Below are positions 50,384-63,480 of a stretch of 64,000 nt of DNA, in pieces (within the stretch, counting starts at the first letter, position 1; each line of letters opens with the position of its first letter). The position numbers and the translations under genes are program-made. The notes under the pieces are model-generated. The model searched no databases, had not been told where the DNA came from, and saw only the letters and a list, made by a program, of their open reading frames with translations. The stretch is from Colius striatus (Eukaryota; Chordata; Aves; Coliiformes; Coliidae), in the NCBI RefSeq assembly GCF_028858725.1, contig NC_084774.1, positions 1,142,001 through 1,206,000 on the forward strand, given 5' to 3'.

Positions 50384-51559
50384 GTGAGTGCCTGAGGAAG
50401 TGCTCTGCTCAAGTAATGTTTCCATGTGGAAATGCATGTCAGTTCGGGCACCTGCAAATGGGCATTTACCTGTGAAAACTTGGTATTTATGTGCCCAGGA
50501 ACAGCCATGGTAACTCTGAGCTTGTCATTGTCATGGGCTCTTATAACTGACAGTGTTAATAAAATGAGGCTTATGTCCACCCTGCCATAGAACTAGCTTT
50601 TACTCCTACATCTGCAAAAAAGGATCTGTCTGTTGCAGTGGGTAAGAGCCCTGATACTTATCTGCCTTGTACGGCTTTATCTCTCTGCTCAGCAGTAGCT
50701 GATAGGACTAGCAGTGGTATGGAAGTTATTTGATGATGACTTTGGCAGCTCAGAAGGAATGGATACCACCACCAAGAAAAGATCAAAGAATTTCTTAAAA
50801 AAATAACAGAAACCCAAAGATAATGTGCAGAGGAGAGAAGGCTGGTGGAGAGAGGAGGATATTGGTCAAAAAGAGGAAGCTGTATCCATGCAAGGATATG
50901 TTTCAGCAGGTTACCTGTAAAAATAAGGCAGGCCAGAATAAGAATTTTGAAGAGTGAAATTTCTAAATATGGTTCACTTTCAAATGCTTTTGAAAACAGG
51001 CCACAGAAGAGATCAAGGAGTGAGAGATGCAGAAGGTAAAGTCAGGACAGAAAAATCTAAACCATTTTCTGGCCATCTTGACTCCTGTGGAGGAGCTTTG
51101 TAGGTCTGCAAACTACAAGCTCTAAGAGCTGTCTGAGAAGTTGTCTTGCACTCAGTGTCGGTAGAAATAGCTCTAGAGCAAGCAAAGGAACTGATAAGAA
51201 ACTGTAAGGCACAGAGAGCGTTTGCTGGAGAGTGCTGTAGGATCTTAAACCTGAAATTGCTGAGATATTTCTGTGTGTGTCCTGTTGCTGAAGTGCCCTT
51301 GGTATCACAGAGATTGGTGGTGGCAAATGCAATAGCATTTTTTAAAGGAGGATCTTGGGGAAATGAGGAAGGTGCACATCAGGGAGCTCAGGATCTGGGT
51401 CAGGCACACTGCTAGGGAAAGGCTGTGGAAAGGATCCTGGGGACCAGAGGCTGGTGGGTCCGACTTCTGTGCCTGGACCTCTGCCAAGAAGAGCAGGATT
51501 GCTAACGGCATGAGCAAGGGTGGCTTCTTGGGGAAAGGGTCAGCTGGGCTAACGGAGAG
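50384..51559. other. No gene recognised
   Basis: Noncoding. Parts of 51350-51560 may belong to the diverged CR1 that follows. Confidence 0.4.
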
Positions 51560-52199
51560 GCAAGCTCTGCCTGATAGACTTGCTGGAGCCTGGTGAGCAC
51601 CTGAGTAGCAGGACCGATATACTTGGTATATATCTGGGTTTTCAAACAGCCTCTGACAATGTTTTTAAAAGGCTTTTAAGAAACTAAGTCACCATGGACA
51701 TGGAAGAAAGGTCTTGCTACGGCCTCAGAGCTGATGGAAGCACAGAATACAAAGGATAAGGCTGAGTGGTCACTTTTCAGCATGGGTTAAAGTTAACAGT
51801 GAGTCCTGTGAGACTGGTGCTGGGACTGTTTTCCATTCGATGGGTGACCTCGGGCAGGGAGGGTTGCACTGAAATCCCCAGGTTAGCAGAGGAGCCTCAG
51901 TCCTTCGGGTGTCTGGATACCTCACTGGAGGTGAGAAAGTGCAGAAGGACCTCAGAGAACTGAGCAAGTGGACAAAGATGAGGCAGATGAACTTCAAGTG
52001 TAGGAAAATGTGGGGTGCTCATAGGGGAAAACTATCTGCACAGGGCCTGTATGATGCTGAACCTGGAACTAGCGATTACAACTCCAGAAGGAGCAATGTT
52101 GGCCCAAAAATGCCAACAAATTTTAGTCACCGTCAAATGGGCTTGGTAGTGTGAAGTTAATGGTTGGACTTGATGACCTTAAAGGTCTTCTCCAACCAT
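51560..52199 (+). mobile_element. Diverged CR1 LINE 3' part (plus)
   Basis: Ends with GGTTGGACTTGATGACC and TTAAAGGTCTTCTCCAACC, the CR1 3' terminus. Upstream blocks (GAAGGACCTCAGAGAACTGAG, GGTGACCTCGGGCAGG) fit an older CR1 subfamily. The left edge is approximate. Confidence 0.7.
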
Positions 52200-52460
52200 A
52201 GTAAGAGAGATAACAAAGCAGAGGGCATCATTGTGATCATCTGTAACACATTAGGTGCCCGTCTTGGAAGCTGTATGCAGTTCTGGTTTCTGCATCTTGA
52301 GAATGACAATGATGTTGGAGAGGCTGTAGAGAGGACAGTTAAAATGACTGAGGGACAGGGCAAATGCCTTGTGAGGAAAAAAGAGAGCCTTCTTGGTTTG
52401 GAACAGAAGTCTGGCATAGAATATGATCAAAGTATACCAAAATCATGAAGGCACTGATTA
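52200..52460 (+). mobile_element. Second diverged CR1 piece (plus)
   Basis: CTTGGAAGCTGTATGCAGTTC and GTTGGAGAGGCTGTAGAGAGG resemble the CR1 region just 3' of RT. It directly follows another CR1 3' end, suggesting adjacent insertions. Confidence 0.45.
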
Positions 52461-55400
52461 AGTTGAACTTTACCTACCAAGTCCTGTGGCAGTACAAGCA
52501 GGGGCACTCGATGAGACCTATAGGAGAGTGATTTAAAGCAGGTAGAGTTTTATACAGTATGTGACAATCTTCAGAATTCATTGTCCTGGAGGACTCAGGG
52601 TGCAGAAGTCAGCAGCAGCTTCAAAAAGCAGTGTTTTTTGGGTAAGCTTACAGGCAACTAGTCTGAAAAAGATACCGGGAAGAACAGTGAGGGATGTGCT
52701 TTTTAGCATCTGTAATACAAGTATGGATTGTAGGGCATAAAGACAGAGATGAAGAGAGGGTATGATCAGTCTCAAATTCTCTGTCCAACAAGCCTCTCCT
52801 GCTGTCCTGGCTATAGACAGGCTTTGAAGATGGGGAGCAAAACTGTAAGACTTCACAGTGAAGGGGAGTCCCTTGGGGAGCCAGGCTGGGATCTCTGCTG
52901 CTCACAGCATTTGCATATGACCCAGAAACAAGGATGAAAGCGGTGGCTGAGGAAGAGCGTGCCATGGTCTACGTGCACAGTGACAGCCTCTGAGCAAACA
53001 GGGTAGGGAATCCTGAGCACCGAAGCTCAGGAATGAGGTTGGGGATAGCGGGTTTCTGCAAAAGTATTGGCGGTGCTGCAGGAAGGGAGCAGGGGTTGTG
53101 AACAGCAGAGAGGGAAGGAGAGGGCAGAGTGGAACAGTCACAATGGGCTGTTGTCACATTGAGTATTGAGCGAGTGTCAGGTCATCCTATCTCAGAAGTC
53201 CTTACTTCTAACCTCTGGAAGTGAAGTGCCTCTGGTTTCTTTGCTGCTCTTTTTTTAAAATCAGGTGTATTGATTTTGTACTGGAGGCAGAGGAGGACTT
53301 TGGAGGTGGGCATCAAATGTAAAGGGAAGTTGAGCGTGGTCCAGATCTTTGCCCCGGTCATTGACAGTGCCATAAAAGGACAGAGAGCACCACCTGCTTG
53401 GGTACCTCCCTCAGTTTATCCTTTTTTCGCTGTCTTCCTTGCCACTGCTGAAAGTGAACATGAAAGTGAAAAGCTCAGTTGTGGACTGAATACAAGCTAA
53501 TAAATGCTTGGGGTTTTGGTAAGAGAAAACAAAAGGAGCTTGTTTTGGGCACCAAATCAAAAAGTAAATTGTTCTCACACCACTGTTCACTGTTACCATG
53601 TATAGCAATTACTGCCATGGCAACAGATATTTTCAAGATCCAGCCAAGATCTTCCAGGGCTGTAGCATAACTTCTGATACTTGCTCATTGTGCTGCTATT
53701 AATAACTGTGTTTCCCCTGCTCGTAGCCAGGAAGTTTCTTCTTCCTCATGTACTGAGTGTGAGGGATAAGCTCATTTTAAATCGATTGTGGGGAGAAGTG
53801 ACACTGGGGATTTCCTGCATTTTTTTGTTCTGGAGAGTCTGTCTAGTGCTGCCAGCTCTGCAGCCACCTCCTGAGCTGAGCTGAGCTGTCTCTTGTGCTA
53901 TTTATAAGAAAGCTCAGTCTGAATTTTTTTTTTCCTTCTTCCTTTTTCTTTCATTTTTTTCTTCCTTAAACCAGGGCAAACAGATGACACATTGACTCTT
54001 TCAGTTATACATAGAGACTTAAACGTTTATTTCAGGCTGACTTAGTCAAGGGGAGAACCTGCTGCCTGTGAAACATGATGTGGGCAAGGCTCTGGTCATT
54101 TAAGAAAATAAACTCCATGTACTCACTTTTGAGGTTCAACTGTTCTTGATAATAGTTGAAATTGGGAATGTTTAAAACCCCCAAGTGCACATCCACCTTT
54201 GCCCAGCTGCATTAGTGGCTTTTGAGAGGTGGAAGCCTGTCAGAAATCCTATTGCCAGATCCTTTGTCACCTGCTGAGGAGCAGTGGGAAAGGTGAGACC
54301 TGGCCTTTTGCTTGTGCTGGTGGTTCCTCTCCAGCCTGAGCATCTGTGATGCATGGAAAGGGGTGAGGGCCAGAGTCATGAGGCTGTTCCCAACTCTGAT
54401 TCTGGTTGTACAGAAGCCGTAACTGTGCAGTTGTCCAGTTTCATCCCTTCAGAGGAGCGAGTTGTTTTGTCAGGCCCCTCTCTGCTCCCCCAAAGAGTTT
54501 GCTTTCCTTCTGCAGAAGTGCAGCTATTAACTGTCAAAAGCCTCCCTGCTCCCTTTCCTCAACAATGTGAGAGTTAAAAGGAAGGCACTGTATGAGCACT
54601 CTGCTTTTGCTGATTTTTCTGGTGTGATCAAGTCTTTCAGCTTCTGTTGCCACTGTCTTTGACATCACCCTTCCCCAGATCTCCCTGACCTGCTGGATTG
54701 AGAGCCTGTAACCAAGAGAAAACGATTTAATGAAAACACAGAATCTTTCATCCTGTCAGTCTCTTTGGACAAGCTGAAGAAACAAACGTGTGCCTTACAG
54801 AGGTTGGTCCGAGGCAAGAAATAATTCATCTGTGCCTGCAAGGAGTGCCTGCATCCTTCTCCCACTGCTGCCTTCCCTGTTTCTTGGGAGGGGGATGACG
54901 TGGCTGCCCTGGGAGGCAGCATGCTGGTGCTCACACAGCCTGGACGTCTTGTCTTCTGGACATCTCCAAGAAACAATGAGACCCTTTTTCATGGGCCTTT
55001 GGTGACTGACATGGTTAGTCACTCTTAACTGACTTCTTGTTGACTCTCAGGAAGGTTAATCCCACCTTTGTTTTGAGGATGTGGTGAGAGCAAAGGATTT
55101 GAGGCTTTAACTCATCCCACTTTGTTCCAACACGAGAGATTGCAGAGATACTCAGTTCTAAAAGGCTGTGACTGTGTTTTAAGGCAAGGTTGAGCGACTC
55201 GGCCTTTGTTTGATTAAATCGAGGCAGATCTTGCTAATGACAAAGCACCAGAACTATACCTAACTAATATTTTTGTTTATTTGGAATTTGGAGGTGTTAC
55301 TATAGTCACTGCTAACGGTACAGGCACAAGTGAGTAGCACACAAAGCAGAGGCTCAAAACAGCTCACGGGATGTGACTCCTACCCCCACCATCATGTTTT

Positions 55401-56744
55401 GGAGATGATTGGGAAAAGAATGTCAGCTCAGGGCAATGCTTAAACACGCCTTTCCTTTTGGAGGAAGCTTTTCTCATGGTTTATTACATCAGAGTTACAA
55501 ACAACTGAGGGGGAAAAAAATCAACCCCAGATTGTGTTTTTCATCCCAAACTGCTCATATGCTTGTTGATAGATGAGTTTTTAGGAGACTGAGATGTGCA
55601 TGCAGCAGGGAACCTGCACTGCTCCCCAGGGAGGCTGCAGGGTCGGACCAGTGCTGTGCTGTTCGCTGGCTTTGTAGCATCCTCACTCTGTCACGTCCCA
55701 TGGCTTTCTGTTCAGTGATTCCTATAGGCAAAACAAATGTAAGGGATCAGTGTCTCATGGAAAAGAGGGGTTTGTGCATATTGTTTCGTGAAGGGTCTAT
55801 AAACACTGCAGCAGAGGTTTTTGGGGAAGTCAGTGTGCTTTGGGCTGGCGAAAAGGACCACTGAGGCAGCTCCTCTACACAGAGTCCTGTTGGGATGAGT
55901 TTTCTGATGGCAGCTCATGGTGTAGGGAAACGATTCATTTGCAGACTCTGTGTTTCCTGTTTCCTTTGACCTGCTGCCAAATTCCTCTGCCGTGCCGGCA
56001 TTGTAGCAGTTAACTTCAGTCATGCTTAACAAGCTTGGACAGCTAAGACTTTCAAGAGCTTCTCTGCATTTGTTCCTGCTTAGTTTTTTCAGCCCAGTCA
56101 ACAGAGACAGCTGCAGCCAGAGAGAGATTTGCCCAAGAATGAATCGGCCTAAAAAAGTTGTGATGAAACACTGTAATCTTTGTTTTATGCTTTTAGCCAC
56201 CAGTGTCTTACGGGCTCTGCGAGCTGAGCAGTAACCCGGGCCCTTGCAAACCCAGTCTGTATTGTGTACGCATTCTCAAGGGACTCTGTGTTTCAGCTAA
56301 TAAATGACTGGCAGCCCTTTAAATGAAGAGGGACAGAGGGCCATTATTTTGTTAATGCCACGCATTTAGGAATGCCTTTGCTTCAGATATGTAGCTTTGC
56401 AGACTGGTGCTTGAAAGCCTTATGCTGTGGAGCCGGCAGCCTTGGTGACAACCAGTGTGGGGATGGCCTGGGCTGTAGGTGCTCTACCTGGTAATTACAG
56501 CCTTGGACTGCCCCAGCTGCCCACTGCTGCTGGCTCCCGGGCCCCCTTTAGGAAAGCTGAAGTTGCTGTGAGCTTTTTATGGCCTAGCAGAGTTATTTTG
56601 GACCTGAGGTGGGTGTCTCAAGGGGTCCTTTCGGACCTTGTCTCTGCGTCGCCTTGCTAAGGCGGCTGCTCGGTCCGTTGGTACTGGCCGATGGCTTTCT
56701 TCATTTTGTGGATTTTTGTTCCTGTCTTCCCAGTCATCACTCAC
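52461..56744. other. No gene recognised
   Basis: Noncoding. It holds an X-box-like pair near 53590-53624, a T-rich run at 53923-53960 and nothing I can call a gene. Confidence 0.4.
53590..53624. promoter_or_regulatory. Two adjacent RFX X-box-like sites
   Basis: GTTACCATGTATAGCAAT is followed by ACTGCCATGGCAAC. Both approximate the RFX X-box with its half-sites GTTNCC and NNNAAC. Sequence match only. Confidence 0.35.
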
Positions 56745-57293
56745 TGGCATCACTCAGAAACCAATATCTGTGTGCCCTCTGGGGTGCTGTGTCCAGTTCT
56801 GGGCTCCCAAGTTCACGTGAGACAGGGAACTGCTGAGAGGCCAGTAAAGGGCCACCAAGATGCTGAGGGGATGGAACACATGTGTGAGGAGGAAAGGCAG
56901 AGGGACCTGGGGCTGTTCAGCCTGGGGAAGGGAAGGCTGAGGGCAGACCTCAGCAATGCTGATAAATACCTAAAGGATGGGTGTCAGGAGGATGGGGCCA
57001 GTCTTTGTTCTGTGGTGGCCAGTGACAGGACAAGGGGTAATGGGCTCAGGTTGGAACACAAGAATTTCCACCGGCACAGGAGGAGAAACCCCTTTGATGT
57101 TGTGGTGAGGGAGCCCTGGCCCAGGCTGCCCAGGGAGGGTGTGGAGGCTCCTTCTCAGGAGGTTTCCAAACCCACCTGGACACGTTCCTGTGCCCCCTGA
57201 GCCAGGGGAACCTGCTTCAGCAGGAGCTGGGACTGGAGCAGCTCTGCATGGCACTTCCCATCCCCACCATCCTGGGATTGTGTGATCCTGTGT
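56745..57293 (+). mobile_element. CR1 LINE 3' part, plus strand
   Basis: Same order as the 48487 copy: GTGTCCAGTTCTGGGCTCCC, GGCCAGTAAAGGGCCACC, CTGGGGCTGTTCAGCCTGGGG, CCCTGGCCCAGGCTGCCC, GGTTTCCAAACCCACC and a GGGATTGTGTGATCCTGTG tail. Confidence 0.92.
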
Positions 57294-60200
57294 GTAGCAA
57301 ATGAACATCTCTGTGCCTGGTGTAAATGATCCTCTGGCACATTGGTTGTTTGCTTTGCTCCATCATGGCTGCTATGGCCTCTCTCTTCTCTTCAGTGAAG
57401 AGGGTATAAAAAAGTTGTTCTTTCTCCTTCCTGTGTGGGGGAAATGATGTGTCCTGTAACGCTGCAGCGTGTTTGTGGCCCTGCAGATGCCTCGCGTGGT
57501 TTGTCTAAGCCCAGGATGATCTATCCATGCACAGAAACAATTAAAATCAGTTGGCTGCAGGGTTGTGCTCCCAACGTAGCATGAGTGACGTGGGCTGCTG
57601 TCAGGGTGGTGGAGCAGTTGCTGAGTTTACGTGGTGGGGCAGCTTTTCCAGGACAGCTTCTGTTTGTGGAGCCTCCTGTTCCTGGGCAGCTTTCCTTGGC
57701 ATTGACTGGCCAAAGCAGCAGATGCAGCAGTGTCACCTGCTGCAAAGGCTTCGTGGTAATGCTGGGAGGAATCCCTGAAATCAGAGTGGTGATATGGGAG
57801 ACCATGAAGAATGAATCTTAGTCCTGAAGCAGCTGGGCAGCAAGCTGGATAAATCAGGACCTTTGTCAGTAATTCCTAGAATGACAGAGAGGGCAGTGGA
57901 TGCTGCTGTGTCCTTGAAATAGCAGAGCTATCAGCTGTGTGACATGACTTGCTTTGGCATAGGGAGGGCACTTGGCACGTGCTGCTCCTCTGGGGCTCTG
58001 GGCTTTTACCCTTCATCCTTTTGGCAGGTACATCTTCTGCAGCCGTATCAGCATGACTGACTGCAGCCTCAGAGGTGTTAGCAAGTGTTGCCCTGCTTAG
58101 ATCTGGTTTTACTGGTGATCAGCATGTGGGATACACGGGTGTGTGAAACAGGAACAAGCCATGTTCAGGTCTGGTCACTGACTAGGGTTTCAGTCAGCAG
58201 TGCTGGGGCTCATCGGGAAGGACTCATGTACGAGTTCCATCTCAATTCCTTTCTCTTGCCCTATGTCCACTCCTCTGATAAAACAGCAACAGCCCATGCC
58301 TAGTTTCAAGGTTAAAATCACACTGGGTGGCTCTTAGGTGCTTTGGATCACACCGTGGACTCGGCACCAGCACACACTTTGAGGTTGCTAAAGCGCAGCT
58401 GTGCTCTGGCTGGAAGCATCTGTCTTAGTTTGGTGTATCCCAAGACAACCTAAGGAGAAAGCAGATGGCCTCACCAGAGTACCTCCTGCCCCATCACAGG
58501 GGTCCTGCACAGGTGAGGTGACCCCAGTGTGTACCTCAAGCATGACCGAGTATGCACTGGGCCTCTGCCCATTGCCCCTGGGGTGATGGGAAGATGTCAA
58601 GATGAGCTGGGGATGGGGCAGCACCAGGAGATGGAGGGAGGGCAGGATATTCCTACCCATAGCAGTCAGTTGTTGATAAAGTCGCAGGTTGTCCTGTAAT
58701 GCTTTCACCTGAGTGGTTGTGATGTGTTTCCTCTCTGGATACTGCTAAAATTTAGGTTTTCCTCTGTAAATCCTTGTTGCTGGGGACAGTCTGGTTTGAG
58801 TCTGTTGAGGTGGGTTGCAGTTACTGTCAGTGAGGTGCTGCTGGTGTGACTCAGAGTCTTAGCGGCAGTGGCCCTGGCCATGTGTCCTGGGAACGCTGCA
58901 GCCTGGAGCTGTGCTGGGTAGAGGGCTGCACTAAGCTGTGCCAGGCCTCAGCTCCCCTCTCAACACCCTGTGCCCCCTGGGCAGGGGCTGCCCCATGGCA
59001 CTGTGCCTCCCTCACAGCTGCCTCCCCTCCAACAGCTGGGGTCTGGATAGGGCCATGGATCCATGCAGCACCTTTTGGAAGGAGAGAGGGGATAAAAACT
59101 GACAGTACTCTGCTTTCTTTTTCTTTCCCATTTCTTTTTTTTTCCCCTTTCTGAAACTCCCTCTCAAGTGCTCAGCCCTTAAAAGGAAAAACGGCTCTGC
59201 TGAAGCCTTCCCTGAGCTTAGGAGGTGCCGCTGTGTCTGGGGCAAAGCTGAGCTTTCAGGAGGCTGTTTAAAGAGTGGGGGTTTGGGCTGTGCTCTGACT
59301 GCAAAGCAAAACCTCCAGCCGTGGTGGTGGGAGAGATCAAGGGCATGCCATGGTGGCAGCTCCAGGGCTGGACAGGTTGGCTGGGCAGGTCCTGTAGCCT
59401 AAGGAGATTGACTGCCTCTTTGCTCTGTTGTGGCCCAGGGCTCAAACTCTGCAAGAGACTTCTTTCCCCAGTCATGTCAAACCTCTGGGTCAACTGAGAG
59501 AGATGTGTGGGAGAGGCTATTCTTCCAGTCCCATGGCCCTGGCCAGCCTGTGCACTCACCAAGGGCAGAGGGAAACTTCTGCAGCCTCTTTGAGGCTGAA
59601 TGCTTGTTGACAACTTGTGTATTTCTTGTTCTGGCAGCAGAGGCCACGACTGGTCTCTAGTTTCCTTACTACTTTCTCGCCAAGACAGGATCTCGTAGCA
59701 ATCTGCTGTTGATTTAGGGTCTGCCCTGACCTGTTTCCATGGGATGAGCTACCCCATTGTTGTCAGTTCTGCTCTGGATCTGGGGTAAATTGGGAGACTC
59801 ACAGCAGCAAGGTGGGAGCCAGCAGTGCTGACACAAGGGCTGGGGAAGGTTTAGGAACAGAAGGGAATAGAACCAGCTGAGTCTGAGCAGCCAAAAGGCC
59901 ACCAAGTTTTTCACTTGATGTCTCTGTCTTTGAAAATACCACTTAGCAGAAGAATCAGGGCTGTGGTTGGTTTATTTTAATTACAAACACCAAACTAACG
60001 AGACGTGTTGTGTGAGAGGACCTTTCCCAGCTTCTCTCCTACCTCTAATCCACACAAGTTATGGTACTGTGCTCTGTTCTCTCTGTAGCTTGCTGCTGGG
60101 CTGGGCTGTGCTTTCAGAGGTCTGTCTCTGTTCTGCCCTTACTGGAGCTGAGCATATATTCTCAGGTTTTGAGCAATTGCAGCCATTTGTTCTATTTTTC

Positions 60201-61589
60201 CACAGTCAGGTCTGTCTCCTGCAGAGCAGAGGTTGATTTGTTTGCACAGTGCTTATTTTGGGAAGCAGGGAGAGTTTCAGGAACAGACTGCCATATTTAT
60301 TTTAGTTCCTCTATAATTTTTGTTAAAAGGATGAATATGGACTGAAAAGAAGTTCAGATATCTATATATATGTGAGGGGAGAGGGTTGTTTTGGGTACTT
60401 TACCCTCAGTAAGATCTAAATTACAGCTCTTCTGGACTTGGCTGAGACCAGACAGTGAATAAAGCCTAAATTGACTGGGTCAGCTGGTGGATCATCACTG
60501 CAAGGAGCTCGTGTTAGTTGGAGGCCTTCTGCAGCTCCAGGATAAAGATGAGTTTGTCAGCCTTGTCCTGGCTTTGTGCAGATCAGAGTGACTTGGAGCT
60601 GCTCAGGGACTGTACAGAGTGCAGTTTCTCTACGGGAGTCTATCTGTCAGCCAGTGTGCTGAGGTGACTTTGCCCCTCATGCTGAAAGTGAAGGGACAAG
60701 CCTGATCTGCTTAAAGAAAGCCCTGGGCTGCTCCTCTGCCATCCAGGAGCCTGAACATGCAGAGCAGCAGTGGTGTCAGCAGCTTCAGTTCCTCTGGGAT
60801 CGTATCTGCTCCCCATTCCTTAACTGGTCTGCTGTGGTTTGCTGCTGTGACCTCCCTTTGGAGCACTCAGGGTTGTGCAGATGACTTTGTTCTCTATGAG
60901 GCTGCTTCTGCTCCCTCTTATGAGCCCCTTGTTGTATGGTCCATTAGCAGCAAACAGAGGAAGCTCTGAGCTCCACATCTCTGTAGGACAGACCACTTCA
61001 GATGCCCATTCCCCTCACCCCAGCTGTTTGCTGCAGCAAGGAGCCCTGGACCCCATTCAAATGTCCCTGCCTCCAGCTGGAGTCACATCTTGACCCATCT
61101 CTGAGGTTTGTACTTCAGTCTGTGTGTGTCTGATGGCCAAACTCTTCATTCCTCATCTTTGAGGAGAACCACTAAATAGCCACTTAGTCTTGACATTGAT
61201 ACATCCTCAGTTAGATGACCTCTGATTACAGGATCTGCTTGGTCCTCAAGCCCCAACGCTTCCTGGGTCTTCTCGGAGGTTGCAGCAGCATGGGCTTGGA
61301 GTTCCAGGCAAAGAACTGCAGCCCTTTGTGCAAGGACACAGCAAGGTGATTGCCCTGTCCAAACTCTGTGAAGCTCCCAGCCTGGTATGAAGCATCCTGA
61401 GGCAAGGTTCTCCCATGGCCTTCCTTGGAGCTCTCCTGCCCTTAGCAGGTGAATGCCTCCTGGAGTTGCTGCTGGGCAACATGCACAGGTAGTGAGTGGA
61501 GAAAATGCTTCATGCAGAGGACTTGGGTGGTCATGCAGCTCCAGGTGAGGAAACATCTTTTTACTATTCTTATCTTTGGATGACCTTGC
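57294..61589. other. No gene recognised
   Basis: Noncoding, with T-rich patches near 59115-59150 and a (TA)-rich patch near 60360. No exon or repeat family recognised. Confidence 0.4.
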
Positions 61590-61885
61590 AAAGAACTGGA
61601 GGTGTCCAGGAACCATGCTTGGCTGCCTGGGCTGTTGTGACATTTGGTGGGTGATGGTGGCAAGAAGACTCAACTCTTCTGAGGAGTGGTGGCCAACAAT
61701 GTGCCCTCATGGGCAAGAAGGCCAGTGGCATCCTCGGGGACATCCAGAAGAGTGTGGGCAGCAGATAAAGGGAAGTTCTACTCTCCCTCTCCTCTGCCCT
61801 GGTGTGGCCTCATCTGGAATCCTGTGTCCAGTTCTGGGCCCCTCAGTTTGGGAAACAGGGAACTGCTGGAGAGAGTGACACCTTG
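61590..61885 (+). mobile_element. CR1 fragment, plus strand
   Basis: GGGCAAGAAGGCCAGTGGC, CCAGAAGAGTGTGGGCAGCAG, CTCTCCTCTGCCCTGGTG and GTGTCCAGTTCTGGGCC are CR1 sequence of the RT C-terminal/3' region. It is truncated at both ends. Confidence 0.85.
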
Positions 61886-63178
61886 ATGTTTGGGGACCAA
61901 GATCCCCTGCCATGGTCTTGCCACTCCTCCAGAAAATCAGCGTGCCCCAGACAGATGCCTTCGGACTCAGGCGAGCAGAGGGAGCTGCGGCCTATTTACA
62001 AGCTACAAGGTGTGGAAAGTATCTATGTGTTTGCTCAGGACACAGAGGAAACTCCTGAAATCTCTCCAGCAGTACAAGGGGATGCACGCTGGGAATGTGG
62101 GGTTATTTGTGGGAAGCAAAGGGGGACTTTGCTGAAACCCCTGTGTGCTGTGGGCTTGCCTGAGGCTGCTGTGGTGGTGGAGGGCTGCATGGCCCTGTGC
62201 TCAGGCTATGTGGGGCTTTGGTCTGGGCAAGTCCTGGCCTGAGGACACTGAGATTTGGCTGCCTTGTCCTTTGTCACAGTCACAACTTGGAGCTGAGAGG
62301 ACAGGAAAAGCATTATTCAAACCATTCCCAGGAACCTTCTTCTTTAGCCCCATGAAGGGCAGTTGTAATTTTTTTCTTTTTTATTATGTCCAAGTTCTAG
62401 CCTTATCTCTCTGCAATCCTGGCTTTATCACGTCTTTGCAGAGTTCCTGATCTTATGTTCAAGGCTTGTGTGGCAGCCTGGGGCTGGCCCTGCTCCAGGA
62501 ATGTGCTCCTTGCTTTTCCTTTTCTTTCTTTACATGTGAATGTGATTGTACCAAACTCTTTGGTACTTCAATGTGTTCTGTGCAGATTTTTTTTGTTTTC
62601 CCCCTGATTAAACTGCACCTCAGTCATCTTCATCCCCTCTCAAATTTCAGGGGAGCAAAGAGGTCGCCAGCCGAGTCGTCCACTCACACTTATCTTTGCG
62701 TGCAAAGACCTATAAGCTGGTTATAACGGAAGCCTATAGTTAGCAACACATGCTCGGCCAAGTGCCATGAGAAGAATTCGTTATTTTTGATAGCTTGCAC
62801 TTCTAAGAGCTGACACCGCTCTTCAGCGCCTGTAGAGCCCTCCCTGCTGCACAGCTCTGCTAATGCAGTTGCTGGCAAAACAGATCAAAACCAATGTACT
62901 CTCAAACATAGAAAAGCTTGATCACTCAACTGCATCTTGGTCACTTGGTTGCATCTTGCAGAGTTGGTGGGTTTTTGCCTTGCCAAGCAAATTCTCCATA
63001 AATACCCCTGTGTCTCCCAACCTTGTCTGTGTGTTTCTGCGTGGCTTTTGGTGGGAAGCGTGTCCCACCACGCCTACCTTACTCTTCAGCCCTTCTGTGC
63101 CTCCTCTCCTGCCCTTCCCCTCCTGAAAGCAGTGTGCTTCCCCACTGTGCAGCCCTGGCAGCAGCCTCTGCCCCCCAA
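61886..63178. other. No gene recognised
   Basis: Noncoding. 61940-62240 is a diffuse continuation with GGGATGCACGCTGGGAATGTG but no identifiable element. Confidence 0.4.
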
Positions 63179-63480
63179 ATCACAGAATCACAGAGTCTTA
63201 AGGGTTGGCAGAGACCTCAAACTCATCTAGTGCAGCCCCCCTGCCAGAGCAGGAGCACCTAGAGCAGGGCACACAGGAACTCGTCCAGCTGGGTTGGGAT
63301 GTGTCCAGGGGAGGAGGCTCCACAGCCCATCTGGGCAGCCCCTGCCAGTGCTCCCTCACCTCAACAGGGAACAAGTTTTTCCTTTTGTTTCTTTGGAACC
63401 TCTTCTGTTCCAGCTTGTGCCTGTTGCCCTTTGGACAAGATTGAGAAGAGCCTGGCTCCATCCTCCTGACACCCAAAGCT
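63179..63480 (-). mobile_element. CR1 LINE 3' part (minus)
   Basis: Begins with the reversed tail ATCACAGAATCACAGAG, then GGGTTGGCAGAGACC, CCCCCCTGCCAGAGC, CTCCCTCACCTCAACAGGG and GTTCCAGCTTGTGCC, ending at CTCCATCCTCCTGACACCC. Confidence 0.93.
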
